A stretch of DNA of 64,000 nt from Peptoniphilus pacaensis (GCF_900088125.1 NZ_FLQT01000003.1:124001-188000), one strand, 5' to 3'. Positions 52,638 to 61,001 are shown, numbered from the stretch's first letter. Notes: generated by a model not told the origin, from the sequence alone. Made by a program: numbers and translations.

Positions 52638-52901
52638 CTACTTTTCCGACAATTTCCCTGCGCGGGACAGAATCATTTCCGAAATGACTTGGGGCTTGGC
52701 GGATGTAATTAATTCGCCGTCGATTTCCACGACGGGCACGTGATCCAGGCCCTTTTCCTTGCAGACGTTTGAACAGTTCATGTGCACGATCTCCAAGCCG
52801 CCCTCTTTAAAATAGCGTTTTTGAAGACTTTCCAAGGCGTCGAGCACGGCGCTCGAGCCCATCATGGTACAGCGGGAACCGACACAGACTTTGACTATCA
52901 T
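52638..52901 (-). CDS. thioredoxin-like [2Fe-2S] ferredoxin, hydrogenase partner
   Basis: The 87-residue protein has the NuoE/HndA-like thioredoxin ferredoxin pattern with cluster Cys residues in CVGSRCTMMG and HMNCSNVCKEKG and the closing HVPVVEIDGE. The start is ATG 52901 behind GGAGAG; the frame continues upstream to 52961 without a ribosome site. It lies 11 bases before the hydrogenase gene, suggesting electron transfer to it. Confidence 0.85.
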   Translation of the reverse strand: MIVKVCVGSRCTMMGSSAVLDALESLQKRYFKEGGLEIVHMNCSNVCKEKGLDHVPVVEIDGELITSAKPQVISEMILSRAGKLSEK

Positions 52902-52920
52902 AGACTCTCCTTCTGAATTC

Positions 52921-53418
52921 CTACTGAGGGCTCTTGTTAACGATGGAGCGGAAGGCCGCATTTCTGTCCAAGGCTTCGTAGACGGGCAAGCTGATCAGGG
53001 TGCAGATGATCACTTCGCTGGCCGCTACGGACAGGCTCATGGTCAAAAATCCGACGAAACCGCCGCCGAAAGCGAGAACTAACTCAAAACCGATGATCCA
53101 CGAGAATAGGGCAGGCATGAGACTTGCCACCCACTTCTTCTGGAGCTTACACATAAAATACAAGCTGATCGCCGTGTGGAATGTGCCGAAAAACAGATCG
53201 TACAGACCCAAAGGCGAGCTTATATTCGACAGGAAGACGCCGAGGACGATGCCCGGCGCAAAGGCGGGATTGTAAAAGGCCAGGAGGTTCATAATTTCCG
53301 ACACGCGGAATTGAACGGGGCCGTATGAAATAGGTGCGAAGACCACGGTAAGGGCGTAGTAAACCGCCGCCAACACCGCCGTCGTGGCGATCCAATGGGT
53401 GCTTAATTTATTCTTCAT
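52921..53418 (-). CDS. queT: QueT-type ECF transporter S component
   Basis: The 165-residue membrane protein has six hydrophobic segments and QueT features (AAVYYALTVVFAPISYGPVQFRVSEIMNLLAFYNP, GVFLSNISSPLGLYDLFFGT). The family imports queuosine precursors such as preQ1 with a shared ECF module. No preQ1 riboswitch was recognised and no EcfA/EcfT genes are adjacent, so it would use a module elsewhere. It overlaps pgpA by 11 bases. Confidence 0.88.
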   Translation of the reverse strand: MKNKLSTHWIATTAVLAAVYYALTVVFAPISYGPVQFRVSEIMNLLAFYNPAFAPGIVLGVFLSNISSPLGLYDLFFGTFHTAISLYFMCKLQKKWVASLMPALFSWIIGFELVLAFGGGFVGFLTMSLSVAASEVIICTLISLPVYEALDRNAAFRSIVNKSPQ

Positions 53419-53923
53419 AGTTCTTTCCTTCTTCTATCATCCGATTGCTGTGAGCAAGGCGGGATGCCGCCGCCGCGGCAATGGCTGCCACAATGTCGTC
53501 GCTGAAGGTGGTGACCTCTTTGCCCTTCATCTTGTCCAGTTTGTCGATAATGCCGATTTTCTTCTTGTCCAAAAAGCCGAAACTCGTCAGGCCGATGGAT
53601 CCGTAAAGATTGACGATGGAAAGGCTCAACACCTCGTCGATGCCGTAAAGGCCTTCGTCATTTGCGATAATGGATTGAATGGGCTCTTCGAAAAGCTCCT
53701 GATCCACAGCCTTGTCGATGGCCAGGGCCGTCAAGACGGCGTGGATGGTTTCTCTCTTTTTGAGCACCGCCAGGACGTTTTCTTCACACATCTCCATGGT
53801 AATAGGGGAATACTCGCTCTGTAATTGGTAGACGATTTCTGAAATGTCGGAAATCTCTACGCCTTTTTTCTTTAACGCCTCGATGGTAATTTCATGAAGG
53901 CGCTCCATATCGTAATTATACAT
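53408..53923 (-). CDS. pgpA: PgpA-like phosphatidylglycerophosphatase
   Basis: The 171-residue protein resembles the soluble-looking Firmicute PgpA/YutG type (SPITMEMCEENVLAVLKKRE, YGIDEVLSLSIVNLYGSIGLTSFGF, TTFSDDIVAAIAAAAASRLAH). The family dephosphorylates phosphatidylglycerophosphate to phosphatidylglycerol, the substrate of MprF encoded nearby. A good ribosome site supports ATG 53923. It is set in a row of genes from apbE to hydrogenase. Confidence 0.8.
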   Translation of the reverse strand: MYNYDMERLHEITIEALKKKGVEISDISEIVYQLQSEYSPITMEMCEENVLAVLKKRETIHAVLTALAIDKAVDQELFEEPIQSIIANDEGLYGIDEVLSLSIVNLYGSIGLTSFGFLDKKKIGIIDKLDKMKGKEVTTFSDDIVAAIAAAAASRLAHSNRMIEEGKNYEE

Positions 53924-53942
53924 TCTAACCTCTTTCTAATTT

Positions 53943-54434
53943 CTATTTTCGTCTGTTGTCCCGTCTGCGGCGATACTTCGCCGGGCCCAGAGCCGCCACG
54001 AGGGTGGCCAGCGCCTGAGGCAATAGGGCGCAGACGCCATAGACCGCCGGAGTCTGCTTCAGACGCATAAGACTCACTGCCGCCATTTGGGGCAACATGG
54101 TGACGTCGGCGGGAAACCGCCACAGGGAGCGAAAGGCCCCCCGCACAAAGCCTTCGTTGCCGCCGCCAAAATAGGCGATGGCGAGGAAGACGCCCCAAAT
54201 CAAAGCCGGCAAAAGCAGGGTCAAAAGGCCGTCGGTAAAGCCCCGCACATTCATGAATTTCCCTATGAAGAGATAGGCCGCAATCGTAAAGATGACGGGG
54301 ATCAGCCGCAGGACGAAGTGGTCGTACACCACGCCTTCCACGGCGGATGACAGGTGCAGATAAATCAAAAAGACGGAAAAAATCAGGATGAGCAAAAACT
54401 GACCCAGGGTAAAAATGAGCAGATTATTGCGCAT
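53943..54434 (-). CDS. membrane protein of unknown function
   Basis: I do not recognise the family. The 163-residue protein has four to five membrane helices (LLIFTLGQFLLILIFSVFLIYL, VLRLIPVIFTIAAYLFIG, LLTLLLPALIWGVFLAIAYF, PAVYGVCALLPQALATLVAAL) and a basic tail KYRRRRDNRRK. It overlaps apbE by 11 bases, so expression is coupled. Confidence 0.75.
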   Translation of the reverse strand: MRNNLLIFTLGQFLLILIFSVFLIYLHLSSAVEGVVYDHFVLRLIPVIFTIAAYLFIGKFMNVRGFTDGLLTLLLPALIWGVFLAIAYFGGGNEGFVRGAFRSLWRFPADVTMLPQMAAVSLMRLKQTPAVYGVCALLPQALATLVAALGPAKYRRRRDNRRK

Positions 54435-55593
54435 TGGTCGCCCCCTGACTGTCCAGAATGCCTTTCAATCCGTCGGTAAAGGCGGTGGTGCCGTCTTCGA
54501 AGATCCAATAGGCCTCTACGCCGTCCAGGCTGTCCACCAGGGCGCGCCCCTTTTCATAGGGCATACAGAAGACGGTGGTGGAAAGAAAATCCGCATAGCC
54601 GCTGTCTTTGGTCACGATGGTAACGGAGCGGGCATAATCCGCCGGCATAAGGGTGTCGGGATCGATAAGGTGGTGATAGTGCTTGCCGTCGACGATGTAA
54701 TAGCGTTGATAGTCGCCGCTGGTCACCACGGACATATCGTTAATATAGATGATGTCTTTCATGTTGTCGTCCGCCGTGCCGTCGCCGGTAATGGCTTCGG
54801 GATCTTGCAGGCCGATGCCGAAGGCATCCCGGTCCGCTTCCGGCGCGGAGCCGATGATTTTCACATTGCCGCCTGCGCTGATAAGGGTCGTCTTCACGCC
54901 CGATGCGCGAAGCTCTTCGCCGATAAGCTCCGTGGCATAGCCTTTGGCCACGGCGCCCACGTCGATTTTCAGTTTGGGATCTTTGATTTCTACGGAATGA
55001 TCTTCGTCGTTTAAGACGATGTCGTCGATATTCGTGTGCTTATTGGCTTCCTTGAGCTCTTCCATGGGGGGAAGCTTCGCATCGGGAAGGCCTTTTTGCA
55101 AGACCGTATCGTCGGGGCTGCGATCCACTTCCGGCACCACTTCATAGGCGTCCCGATAGTCTTGCCAAATGGAAGTGACGGCGCCGAAGGCGATATTTGT
55201 TTCGCCGTATTTTTTGTAAAGATCCTTGGAAAAGCGGAGCAGATCGTACAATTCTTCGTCTACGACGACCTTGCCCTTGCCCGCCTGATCGTTCACGGCC
55301 TTGACATTGACCAGGCCGTCGTAATTTTTAAAGCCGCTGTAGAGGCGGTCCAATTCCTGATAGCGCTTGTGGATTTGTTCAAAGGTTTTATTGGCGCTCT
55401 CTTCATCGGGAGCGTAGACAATGGCACTCACCACCGTGTCGAAGGTGTCGTAAAAGGTGGTTTGGAAGCGCTCCTGCGCCGCCTCCTGCACTTGATTGTC
55501 GTCCGCGCTCTCGGCGGTATCGTTGCCTTTATTTTGCCCGCAGCCCGATAAAAGAACCAGGGCCGCCATCCATAGGGCCAGTAATTTTTTCAT
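54424..55593 (-). CDS. apbE: FAD:protein FMN transferase lipoprotein
   Basis: The 389-residue protein starts with a lipoprotein signal (LLALWMAALVLLSGC). It has the ApbE core, including DTFDTVVSAIVY, DVGAVAKGYATELIGEELR and the metal/FAD region GNVKIIGSAPEADRDAFGIGLQDP with YQRYYIVDGKHYHHLIDPDT. ApbE attaches FMN covalently to threonines of membrane redox subunits on the outer side. No obvious target (RnfG, NqrC or FMN_bind protein) is in the window. ATG 55593 follows GAAGGA. Confidence 0.9.
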   Translation of the reverse strand: MKKLLALWMAALVLLSGCGQNKGNDTAESADDNQVQEAAQERFQTTFYDTFDTVVSAIVYAPDEESANKTFEQIHKRYQELDRLYSGFKNYDGLVNVKAVNDQAGKGKVVVDEELYDLLRFSKDLYKKYGETNIAFGAVTSIWQDYRDAYEVVPEVDRSPDDTVLQKGLPDAKLPPMEELKEANKHTNIDDIVLNDEDHSVEIKDPKLKIDVGAVAKGYATELIGEELRASGVKTTLISAGGNVKIIGSAPEADRDAFGIGLQDPEAITGDGTADDNMKDIIYINDMSVVTSGDYQRYYIVDGKHYHHLIDPDTLMPADYARSVTIVTKDSGYADFLSTTVFCMPYEKGRALVDSLDGVEAYWIFEDGTTAFTDGLKGILDSQGATNAQ

Positions 55594-55821
55594 GTATCCT
55601 TCTCCCTCGCCGCTTAAAATCCGGCGAAACATAGAAAAAGAACGGGTTTGCCGTTCCTGTTTGCTGACTTTCATTGTGTCCGCCCCCGACCATTCTTTTC
55701 AAAAAAATCTGTTGCACGAACGGGAATTTTTGCGGGGACTTTGCTTCTTTTATTCTATCGGACAGGGCTCTTCTTGGCAAGTTTTTCATGGGAATTATAT
55801 AGTAGAATTGCCTATATCCCA

Positions 55822-55852
55822 TAAAAAAAAGAGGGAACCCCCAGGCTCCCCC
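55822..55852 (-). terminator. terminator after the TPM protein gene
   Basis: On the minus strand GGGGGAGCC / GGTTCCCTC (two wobble pairs) with a four-base loop is followed by eight T residues. Confidence 0.85.
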
Positions 55853-55872
55853 TTATTGGATTGTTCTGGTTT

Positions 55873-56652
55873 TTACCATCCGCCGCTGGCGCCGCCGCCG
55901 CCGGATGATCCGCCGCCGCCGAAGTTGCCTCCGCCGAAGCCGCCTCCGCCGCCGAAACCGCCTCCGAATCCGCCCCCGAAGGGGATAAAGATCGGGCCGC
56001 GATAGCCGCCTCTTCCTCCACCTCCGCGGCGATTATTTCGCCGACCGAAAATCAGCACGATGAGGATGATGATAATCGCCAGGCGAATCACATCCGCCAG
56101 TTCGGCTGCCTCGCTTTCAGAGGCTACGCCTTCGGTGACGGCGTCTTTACCCTCGATGGCGATTTGGTATTCTTCTTCCACTTTCGAAAGAATTTCCCCG
56201 AAGGCCACGCGGATGCCCGCCTCGTAATTGCCGTCTTTAAAATAGGGCACCATGTCGTCTAAAATATTCTTCGCCACCATATCGGGAATGGCGCCTTCCA
56301 AACCGTAGCCCACTTCGATTCGAAACTTCTTGTCTTCCATGGCGATGAGGAGCAGGACGCCGTTGTCCTTTCCCTTGGTGCCGATGTCCCATTTGTCAAA
56401 AATATCCACCGCCGCCTCTTCGACGGTTTCGTCCTCGGGCAAGTGATCCAGGACACAGACCACCACCTGGGCTCCCGTTTGCTCGAAGAGGGACTCGTTG
56501 GTCCTGATGATGTCGCTTTTCGCCTCATCGCTCAATACCCCCGCCTCGTCGTAGACGTAAAAATCCTTCGTCGCCTCGGGCAGGCCTGCGGCAAAGACGG
56601 GTAGGGACAAAAAGCACAGGGCCAGAGCCAGTAGAAACAGGCGCTTTTTCAT
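55873..56652 (-). CDS. TPM-domain secreted membrane protein
   Basis: The 259-residue protein has a signal peptide (LFLLALALCFLSLPVFAAG), a TPM domain (VYDEAGVLSDEAKSDI, VVVCVLDHLPEDETVEEAAVDIFDKWDIGTKGKDNGVLLLI, FRIEVGYGLEGAIPD), one membrane helix near residue 200 and a Gly/Ser-rich tail. TPM (YgcG-like) proteins usually pair with LemA, as here. Their role is unsettled; repair of photosystems in plants and envelope functions in bacteria have been proposed. The 9-base gap to lemA shows an operon. Confidence 0.88.
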   Translation of the reverse strand: MKKRLFLLALALCFLSLPVFAAGLPEATKDFYVYDEAGVLSDEAKSDIIRTNESLFEQTGAQVVVCVLDHLPEDETVEEAAVDIFDKWDIGTKGKDNGVLLLIAMEDKKFRIEVGYGLEGAIPDMVAKNILDDMVPYFKDGNYEAGIRVAFGEILSKVEEEYQIAIEGKDAVTEGVASESEAAELADVIRLAIIIILIVLIFGRRNNRRGGGGRGGYRGPIFIPFGGGFGGGFGGGGGFGGGNFGGGGSSGGGGASGGW

Positions 56653-56661
56653 GGCTCCGAC

Positions 56662-57213
56662 CTAAAATTTAACCTCGGGGGCCTTCTCGGCGCCGGCGGC
56701 CGCTTGGAAGTACTCTCTTTGACTGAAGCCCAGCATTTTTGCCACGAGATTGGTGGGGAAGCGCTTCACGGATTTGTTGAAGTCCGCCACAGCTTCGTTG
56801 TAGCGCTTGCGTTCCACGGCGATGCGGTTTTCCGTGCCTGCCAGTTCCGCTTGCAAATTGGCGAAGTTGCTGTTAGCATGCAGCTCCGGATAGGCTTCGG
56901 CCACCACATTGATGTTTTTCACCGCTTGATCCAATTGCTCGTTGGCCGCGGCGTATTCCTTCGGCGTGGAAGCGGCCTTGACGGCGCTACGCGCTTCGGT
57001 AACTTTCGTAAAGACTTCTTCTTCGTGTTTCGCGTATCCCTTCACCGTTTCCACTAAGTTAGGAATGAGATCCGCCCGGCGCTGCATGGTGTTTTCCACT
57101 TGGGCCCAAGCTTGGTTCACGTCTTCATCTTTTACTTGCAATTTGTTGTACGTGGATCCGAAAATGCCGGCAATAATCAGCACAATGGCCAGTACGGGAA
57201 TTAATTTTTTCAT
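56662..57213 (-). CDS. lemA: LemA-family protein
   Basis: The 183-residue protein has an N-terminal membrane helix (LIPVLAIVLIIAGIFGSTY) followed by an all-helical domain with the LemA signature NQAWAQVENTMQRRADLIPNLVETVKGYAKHE and ELAGTENRIAVERKRYNEAVADFN. It works with TPM proteins as a conserved pair of unknown exact function. It overlaps thiI by four bases. Confidence 0.93.
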   Translation of the reverse strand: MKKLIPVLAIVLIIAGIFGSTYNKLQVKDEDVNQAWAQVENTMQRRADLIPNLVETVKGYAKHEEEVFTKVTEARSAVKAASTPKEYAAANEQLDQAVKNINVVAEAYPELHANSNFANLQAELAGTENRIAVERKRYNEAVADFNKSVKRFPTNLVAKMLGFSQREYFQAAAGAEKAPEVKF

Positions 57214-58397
57214 CGGTTCTCCTTTGCTCGAATGGTCGTAATCTTCAACGTTTCCATGGAGGCATCCACCATGGCTTCAATATCCAAGTTCGCCTCCGAG
57301 GCTTCCATATCTTCCACCGTGGGGCGAAGGCTCGGGTGCTTCGGCAAAAAGACGGTGCAGCAGTCTTCATAGGGCTGGATCGATGTTTCGTAGGTTTCGA
57401 TTTTTTCCGCCCAGCGAATAATGTCCACCTTGTCCATGCCGATGAGGGGCCGAAAGACGATGCGTTCCGCCACGTCGTTCATGACCGTGAGGCCGTCGAT
57501 GGTCTGGCTCGCCACCTGACCCAGGTTTTCCCCGGTGATGACGCTCTTGTAGCCGTATTTGTCCGCCAAGCGATTGGCGATGCGCATCATAAAGCGGCGA
57601 GAAAGCACGGTCATTTCCTCCGGCGGGCAGTGCTTGTTCAGTTCCTTTTGAATGGGCAAGAGATTGACGCTGTAGACATTCATCTTCACTACGTAGCGGG
57701 CGAGAATCTTCGCCAGATTCATCACCTTTTCCTCTGCTTGAGGCGAGGTGAATGGATAGGAATGGAAATGCAGCGCGTCCACCTGCACGCCCCGCTTCGC
57801 CATTAAAAAGCCCGCTACCGGCGAATCGATGCCTCCGCTTAAAAGGAGCAGGCCCTTGCCATTGGTTCCCAGGGGCAAGCCGCCGTAAGTGGGAATCTTT
57901 TCGTGGTACAGATACATTTCGTTTTTGACATCTACATAGAGATAAAAATCCGGCTCGTGGACATCCACCTTAAGGCGATTATCGAAGTGATCCAGAATGA
58001 CGCCCCCGAGGTCCATATTGATCTCTTGGGAGTTTTTGAAAAAGGCCTTGTCGCTCCGCTTGGCGACGACTTTAAATGTTTTAAGCTCCGGCTGCTCTTC
58101 GAGGAGCCGGTCGATGTAATTTACCGTCTCTTCTTTCAGTCGGTCCCAGTCCTTTTCAAAGCACCAGCTCGGGGAAATATACACGATGCCGAAGACGAAG
58201 CGCAGACGGTTAATGGCCGTCTCTTCCACTGCCGGATCGATTTCCACCTGGATTTTCCCCATTTCCGACTCAATGGCTATATACCCGACATCGGATAAGC
58301 TACTCTCGATGTTTTGGATGATTCTGCGAATAAAGTAGCGGCGATTGGCGCCTTTCAGCACCACCTCTCCCAAACTTAAACTTAATATACGCTTCAT
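57210..58397 (-). CDS. thiI: tRNA 4-thiouridine sulfurtransferase
   Basis: The 395-residue protein has an N-terminal ferredoxin-like and THUMP region (VLKGANRRYFIRRI) and a PP-loop ATPase domain with LLSGGIDSPVAGFLMAKRG. It ends without the rhodanese domain, the usual short Firmicute form. It adenylates U8 of tRNA and receives sulfur, here surely from the desulfurase encoded just upstream (one base apart). Confidence 0.95.
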   Translation of the reverse strand: MKRILSLSLGEVVLKGANRRYFIRRIIQNIESSLSDVGYIAIESEMGKIQVEIDPAVEETAINRLRFVFGIVYISPSWCFEKDWDRLKEETVNYIDRLLEEQPELKTFKVVAKRSDKAFFKNSQEINMDLGGVILDHFDNRLKVDVHEPDFYLYVDVKNEMYLYHEKIPTYGGLPLGTNGKGLLLLSGGIDSPVAGFLMAKRGVQVDALHFHSYPFTSPQAEEKVMNLAKILARYVVKMNVYSVNLLPIQKELNKHCPPEEMTVLSRRFMMRIANRLADKYGYKSVITGENLGQVASQTIDGLTVMNDVAERIVFRPLIGMDKVDIIRWAEKIETYETSIQPYEDCCTVFLPKHPSLRPTVEDMEASEANLDIEAMVDASMETLKITTIRAKENR

Positions 58398-58398
58398 T

Positions 58399-59520
58399 CT
58401 ACCTCCTTATAATGGCGCGGACCGTGTCCACCGCGTCCTTCAGCTCGCGAATAAAAATATCGATCTCTTCCGTCGTCGTCTCGCGACTGAGACAGATGCG
58501 TATGGTCCCCTCGGCTAAATTGTCCGATAAGCCCAGTGCCGTTAAAATGGGGTTTTTTCCCGTGCGATGACTGGAGCAGGCACTGGATGTGGAAATATAG
58601 ATCTCTTTTTCCTCCAACATGTGGAGAAGCACCTCACCCCGCGTGTCAGCAATACTCACGTTTAATATATAAGGGCTCGCCGGTGCGTGGCTGTTAATGG
58701 AAATGGCGTCCATGGTTTCGATCCCCGCCCGTAAATGAGCCATGCGGGCCTCGGCATTCTCGAGAGCGATGCCTTCTTCCTTCAGGGCGTCGAAGGCGGC
58801 GCCTAAGCCGTAAATCCCCGGAATGTTTTCCGTGCCGCTGCGCATACCCATTTCTTGTCCGCCGCCGTAAATAAAAGGCTTCACGGATTTTTTCACCAGC
58901 AGGCCGCCGATGCCCTTCGGGCCGTGAAATTTGTGACCGCTGAAGGAATAAAAATCGCAGCCCATGGTGTCGAAGTCCACGGGAAGTTTCCCCACGGCCT
59001 GCACGCCGTCCACGTGGATCTTCGCCGTCGGGTAGGCGGCCTTTATCTTCGGCACCCACTCTTCCACCGGATTGATGCTCCCCAGCTCGTTGTTCACGTG
59101 AAAGAGGCTCACCAACACCGTGTCTTCGTCCACGGCATCCATGAGTGCGTCAAAGGGAATGTGGCCCGTCTCATCGATGGCCACTTGGCGCAGCTCAATG
59201 TCCGCCGCCTTTAAGACATTTAAAATAGACGGGTGTTCGATATTGGTGGTCACCACATTCTTCCCGCTCTTGTTTTGAACGGCGGAGCGCAAAGCCGTGT
59301 TATTGGACTCCGTACCGCCGGAGGTGAAGTACAGCTCGCCGCTTCGGCAATTAAAATAGTCCTTAATGCTTTCGCGGATGGCTTCTTTTTTCTTGCTCAC
59401 GTCGTAGCCGAATTGATGCAGGCTGGACGGATTGGAAAAATCTTCCCTTAACGCCACGGTCATGGCGTCGATCACCGATTGCCTCGGCCGCGTCGTAGCG
59501 CAGTTATCTAAGTAAATCAT
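58399..59520 (-). CDS. cysteine desulfurase (NifS/IscS-like)
   Basis: The 373-residue PLP enzyme has LDNCATTRPR at the N-terminus, TSGGTESNNTAL, the Schiff-base Lys in FSGHKFHGPKG and the catalytic Cys in SSACSSHRTGKNP. It frees sulfur from cysteine as a persulfide. Its place before thiI matches the NifZ-type enzyme dedicated to tRNA thiolation. Confidence 0.93.
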   Translation of the reverse strand: MIYLDNCATTRPRQSVIDAMTVALREDFSNPSSLHQFGYDVSKKKEAIRESIKDYFNCRSGELYFTSGGTESNNTALRSAVQNKSGKNVVTTNIEHPSILNVLKAADIELRQVAIDETGHIPFDALMDAVDEDTVLVSLFHVNNELGSINPVEEWVPKIKAAYPTAKIHVDGVQAVGKLPVDFDTMGCDFYSFSGHKFHGPKGIGGLLVKKSVKPFIYGGGQEMGMRSGTENIPGIYGLGAAFDALKEEGIALENAEARMAHLRAGIETMDAISINSHAPASPYILNVSIADTRGEVLLHMLEEKEIYISTSSACSSHRTGKNPILTALGLSDNLAEGTIRICLSRETTTEEIDIFIRELKDAVDTVRAIIRR

Positions 59521-59564
59521 TTGAACCTCCTCGTCCTGTGGTATACTTGCCCCAGGAGGAAATC

Positions 59565-60368
59565 ATGGCTTATTTCTTGCAAATTTATTGTTCACATTAC
59601 GGCCCCAAGGCGCGACCCGTGGCCTACGGGCTTCTGGGAGAGGATATCGTCATCGGCACGGAATCGGCCGATCCCCTCGTCGATTGGTTCCTTTCCTTAA
59701 ACCGCGCACTGGAATCTTTACCTATACAGAATACCCTATATCTCTTTCACGGGCAATTTGAAACGCGCATCCTTTGGCCTTTTTTAACAAAAAAAGCCCG
59801 GGCGCGACTGGAAGAGGCGGTGGATCTTTACGACGAGATCAAAAAGCGAACCGCCCTCGCCCCCCTCTCGTCCTACAAAATGGCGAGCATGGCAAAGGAC
59901 ACCGGCTACCTGAAGGACGTCATCGTCGGCGACGGCTTTTCGGAATTTTTCAGGGGCGCATGTTCTGAAGACGTGGCCGTACAAATCGAAAGCAATCTCC
60001 GTGCCATGGCCGCCGTTCATGCCTATTACGAGGGCCTGAGGCGGCATCTGCGCCGAGGAGAGTTGGAGATCCAAGGCTTTACCCTCCGCCCCTTTCAAAT
60101 CGTGGGAAAAAGCGAAGGGACCGTCGATCGCTACGTGCAATACGACGATCTCCTTTACACGGAAGAGAGGGGCCGCTTTACCTTCGACGGCCCGGCAACC
60201 CTTCTCCCCTATGACGACAAGCGCAAGGCCCTGGTTCTCGAAACCGATGCGCCCATCGAGCAAATCGTCGAGGCGCCGGAAGGCTTTTTGATTTTTGCCC
60301 TGGAAGACACCGTCTACTACGACACCATCTTTTCTCTCATCCAATGGCTGCGAGACAAAGGACAGTAA
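59565..60368 (+). CDS. uncharacterised protein, weak resemblance to YprB-type RNase H-like fold
   Basis: The 267-residue soluble protein has no clear family signal. The stretch YLFHGQFETRI, then VDLYDEIK, then LSSYKMASMAKDTGYLKDVIVGDGFSEFF and a later NLRAMAAVHAYYE resemble the order of YprB-like RNase H domains, but the usual acidic catalytic residues are only partly present. The C-terminal 100 residues are unlike anything I know. It starts at ATG 59565 with AGGAGG at 59554 and is divergent from the desulfurase. Confidence 0.6.
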   Translation: MAYFLQIYCSHYGPKARPVAYGLLGEDIVIGTESADPLVDWFLSLNRALESLPIQNTLYLFHGQFETRILWPFLTKKARARLEEAVDLYDEIKKRTALAPLSSYKMASMAKDTGYLKDVIVGDGFSEFFRGACSEDVAVQIESNLRAMAAVHAYYEGLRRHLRRGELEIQGFTLRPFQIVGKSEGTVDRYVQYDDLLYTEERGRFTFDGPATLLPYDDKRKALVLETDAPIEQIVEAPEGFLIFALEDTVYYDTIFSLIQWLRDKGQ

Positions 60369-60381
60369 TCCATATAATACG

Positions 60382-60405
60382 ATGCCCGCGTGACGGGCAT
60401 TTTTT
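60382..60405 (+). terminator. terminator after the YprB-like gene
   Basis: ATGCCCG / CGGGCAT stem with a five-base loop followed by T residues. Confidence 0.85.
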
Positions 60406-60415
60406 ATTTTCGGCA

Positions 60416-60441
60416 CAAAAAAAGCCGAGCAGAACTCGGCT
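60416..60441 (-). terminator. terminator of the tRNA cluster
   Basis: On the minus strand AGCCGAG / CTCGGCT with a short loop is followed by seven T residues, just after tRNA-Trp. Confidence 0.9.
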
Positions 60442-60445
60442 AATT

Positions 60446-60520
60446 TGGCAGGAGTAGTAGGATTTGAACCCACGACATTTGGTTTTGGAGACCAACGTTC
60501 TACCACTGAACTATACTCCT
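60446..60520 (-). tRNA. tRNA-Trp (CCA anticodon)
   Basis: Full cloverleaf with encoded CCA end. The anticodon loop CTCCAAA gives anticodon CCA. It is separated from tRNA-Phe by a terminator and has its own promoter. Confidence 0.95.
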
Positions 60521-60535
60521 ATAAGTGACGCTACT

Positions 60536-60564
60536 ATCGTAACAGATATGACGGGCCTTTTCAA
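60536..60564 (-). promoter_or_regulatory. promoter of tRNA-Trp
   Basis: On the minus strand TTGAAA (60564-60559), 17-base spacer and TACGAT (60541-60536) lie just upstream of tRNA-Trp and downstream of the tRNA-Phe terminator. Confidence 0.65.
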
Positions 60565-60599
60565 TCCCCCGTGCGGCGGAGCAAAAGGGACCACGGTAT

Positions 60600-60625
60600 A
60601 AAAAAACTGTAGCCCGCAGCTACAG
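60600..60625 (-). terminator. internal terminator between tRNA-Phe and tRNA-Trp
   Basis: On the minus strand CTGTAGC / GCTACAG with a five-base loop is followed by seven T residues. Confidence 0.85.
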
Positions 60626-60645
60626 CCCTCGAGTCTTTACTCAAC

Positions 60646-60721
60646 TGGTGCCCAGAGCCGGAATCGAACCAGCGACACGCAGATTTTCAGTCTGCTGCTC
60701 TACCGACTGAGCTATCTGGGC
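60646..60721 (-). tRNA. tRNA-Phe (GAA anticodon)
   Basis: Cloverleaf with encoded CCA; anticodon loop CTGAAAA. Confidence 0.95.
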
Positions 60722-60725
60722 TTAT

Positions 60726-60802
60726 TGGTGGGCCCTCAGGGACTCGAACCCTGGACCTACCGGTTATGAGCCGGGAGCTCTAACCAACTGAGCTAAAGGC
60801 CC
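60726..60802 (-). tRNA. tRNA-Met (CAT anticodon, elongator type)
   Basis: Cloverleaf with encoded CCA; anticodon loop CTCATAA and a fully paired first base pair (G-C), unlike the initiator at 61889. A tRNA-Ile with modified CAU cannot be fully excluded. Confidence 0.88.
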
Positions 60803-60810
60803 TCACAAAT

Positions 60811-60901
60811 TGGCGGAGAAGGAGGGATTTGAACCCTCGCGCCCCGTGAAGGACCTACTCCCTTAGCAGGGGAGCCTCTTCAGCCACTTGAGTACTTCTC
60901 C
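60811..60901 (-). tRNA. tRNA-Ser (GCT anticodon)
   Basis: Long variable arm typical of serine tRNA, encoded CCA, anticodon loop CTGCTAA. Confidence 0.95.
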
Positions 60902-60905
60902 TTAT

Positions 60906-60994
60906 TGGCGGAGAGGGTGGGATTCGAACCCACGTGGGCGTGAACCCTAACGGTTTTCAAGACCGCCTCGTTATGACCGCTTCGATACCTCTCC
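60906..60994 (-). tRNA. tRNA-Ser (TGA anticodon)
   Basis: Long variable arm, encoded CCA, anticodon loop CTTGAAA. Confidence 0.95.
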
Positions 60995-61001
60995 TATTTT
61001 A

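Noticed and set aside
52921-53418. preQ1 riboswitch for queT
   Set aside because: queT overlaps pgpA by 11 bases and has no leader; no preQ1 aptamer pattern was seen upstream.
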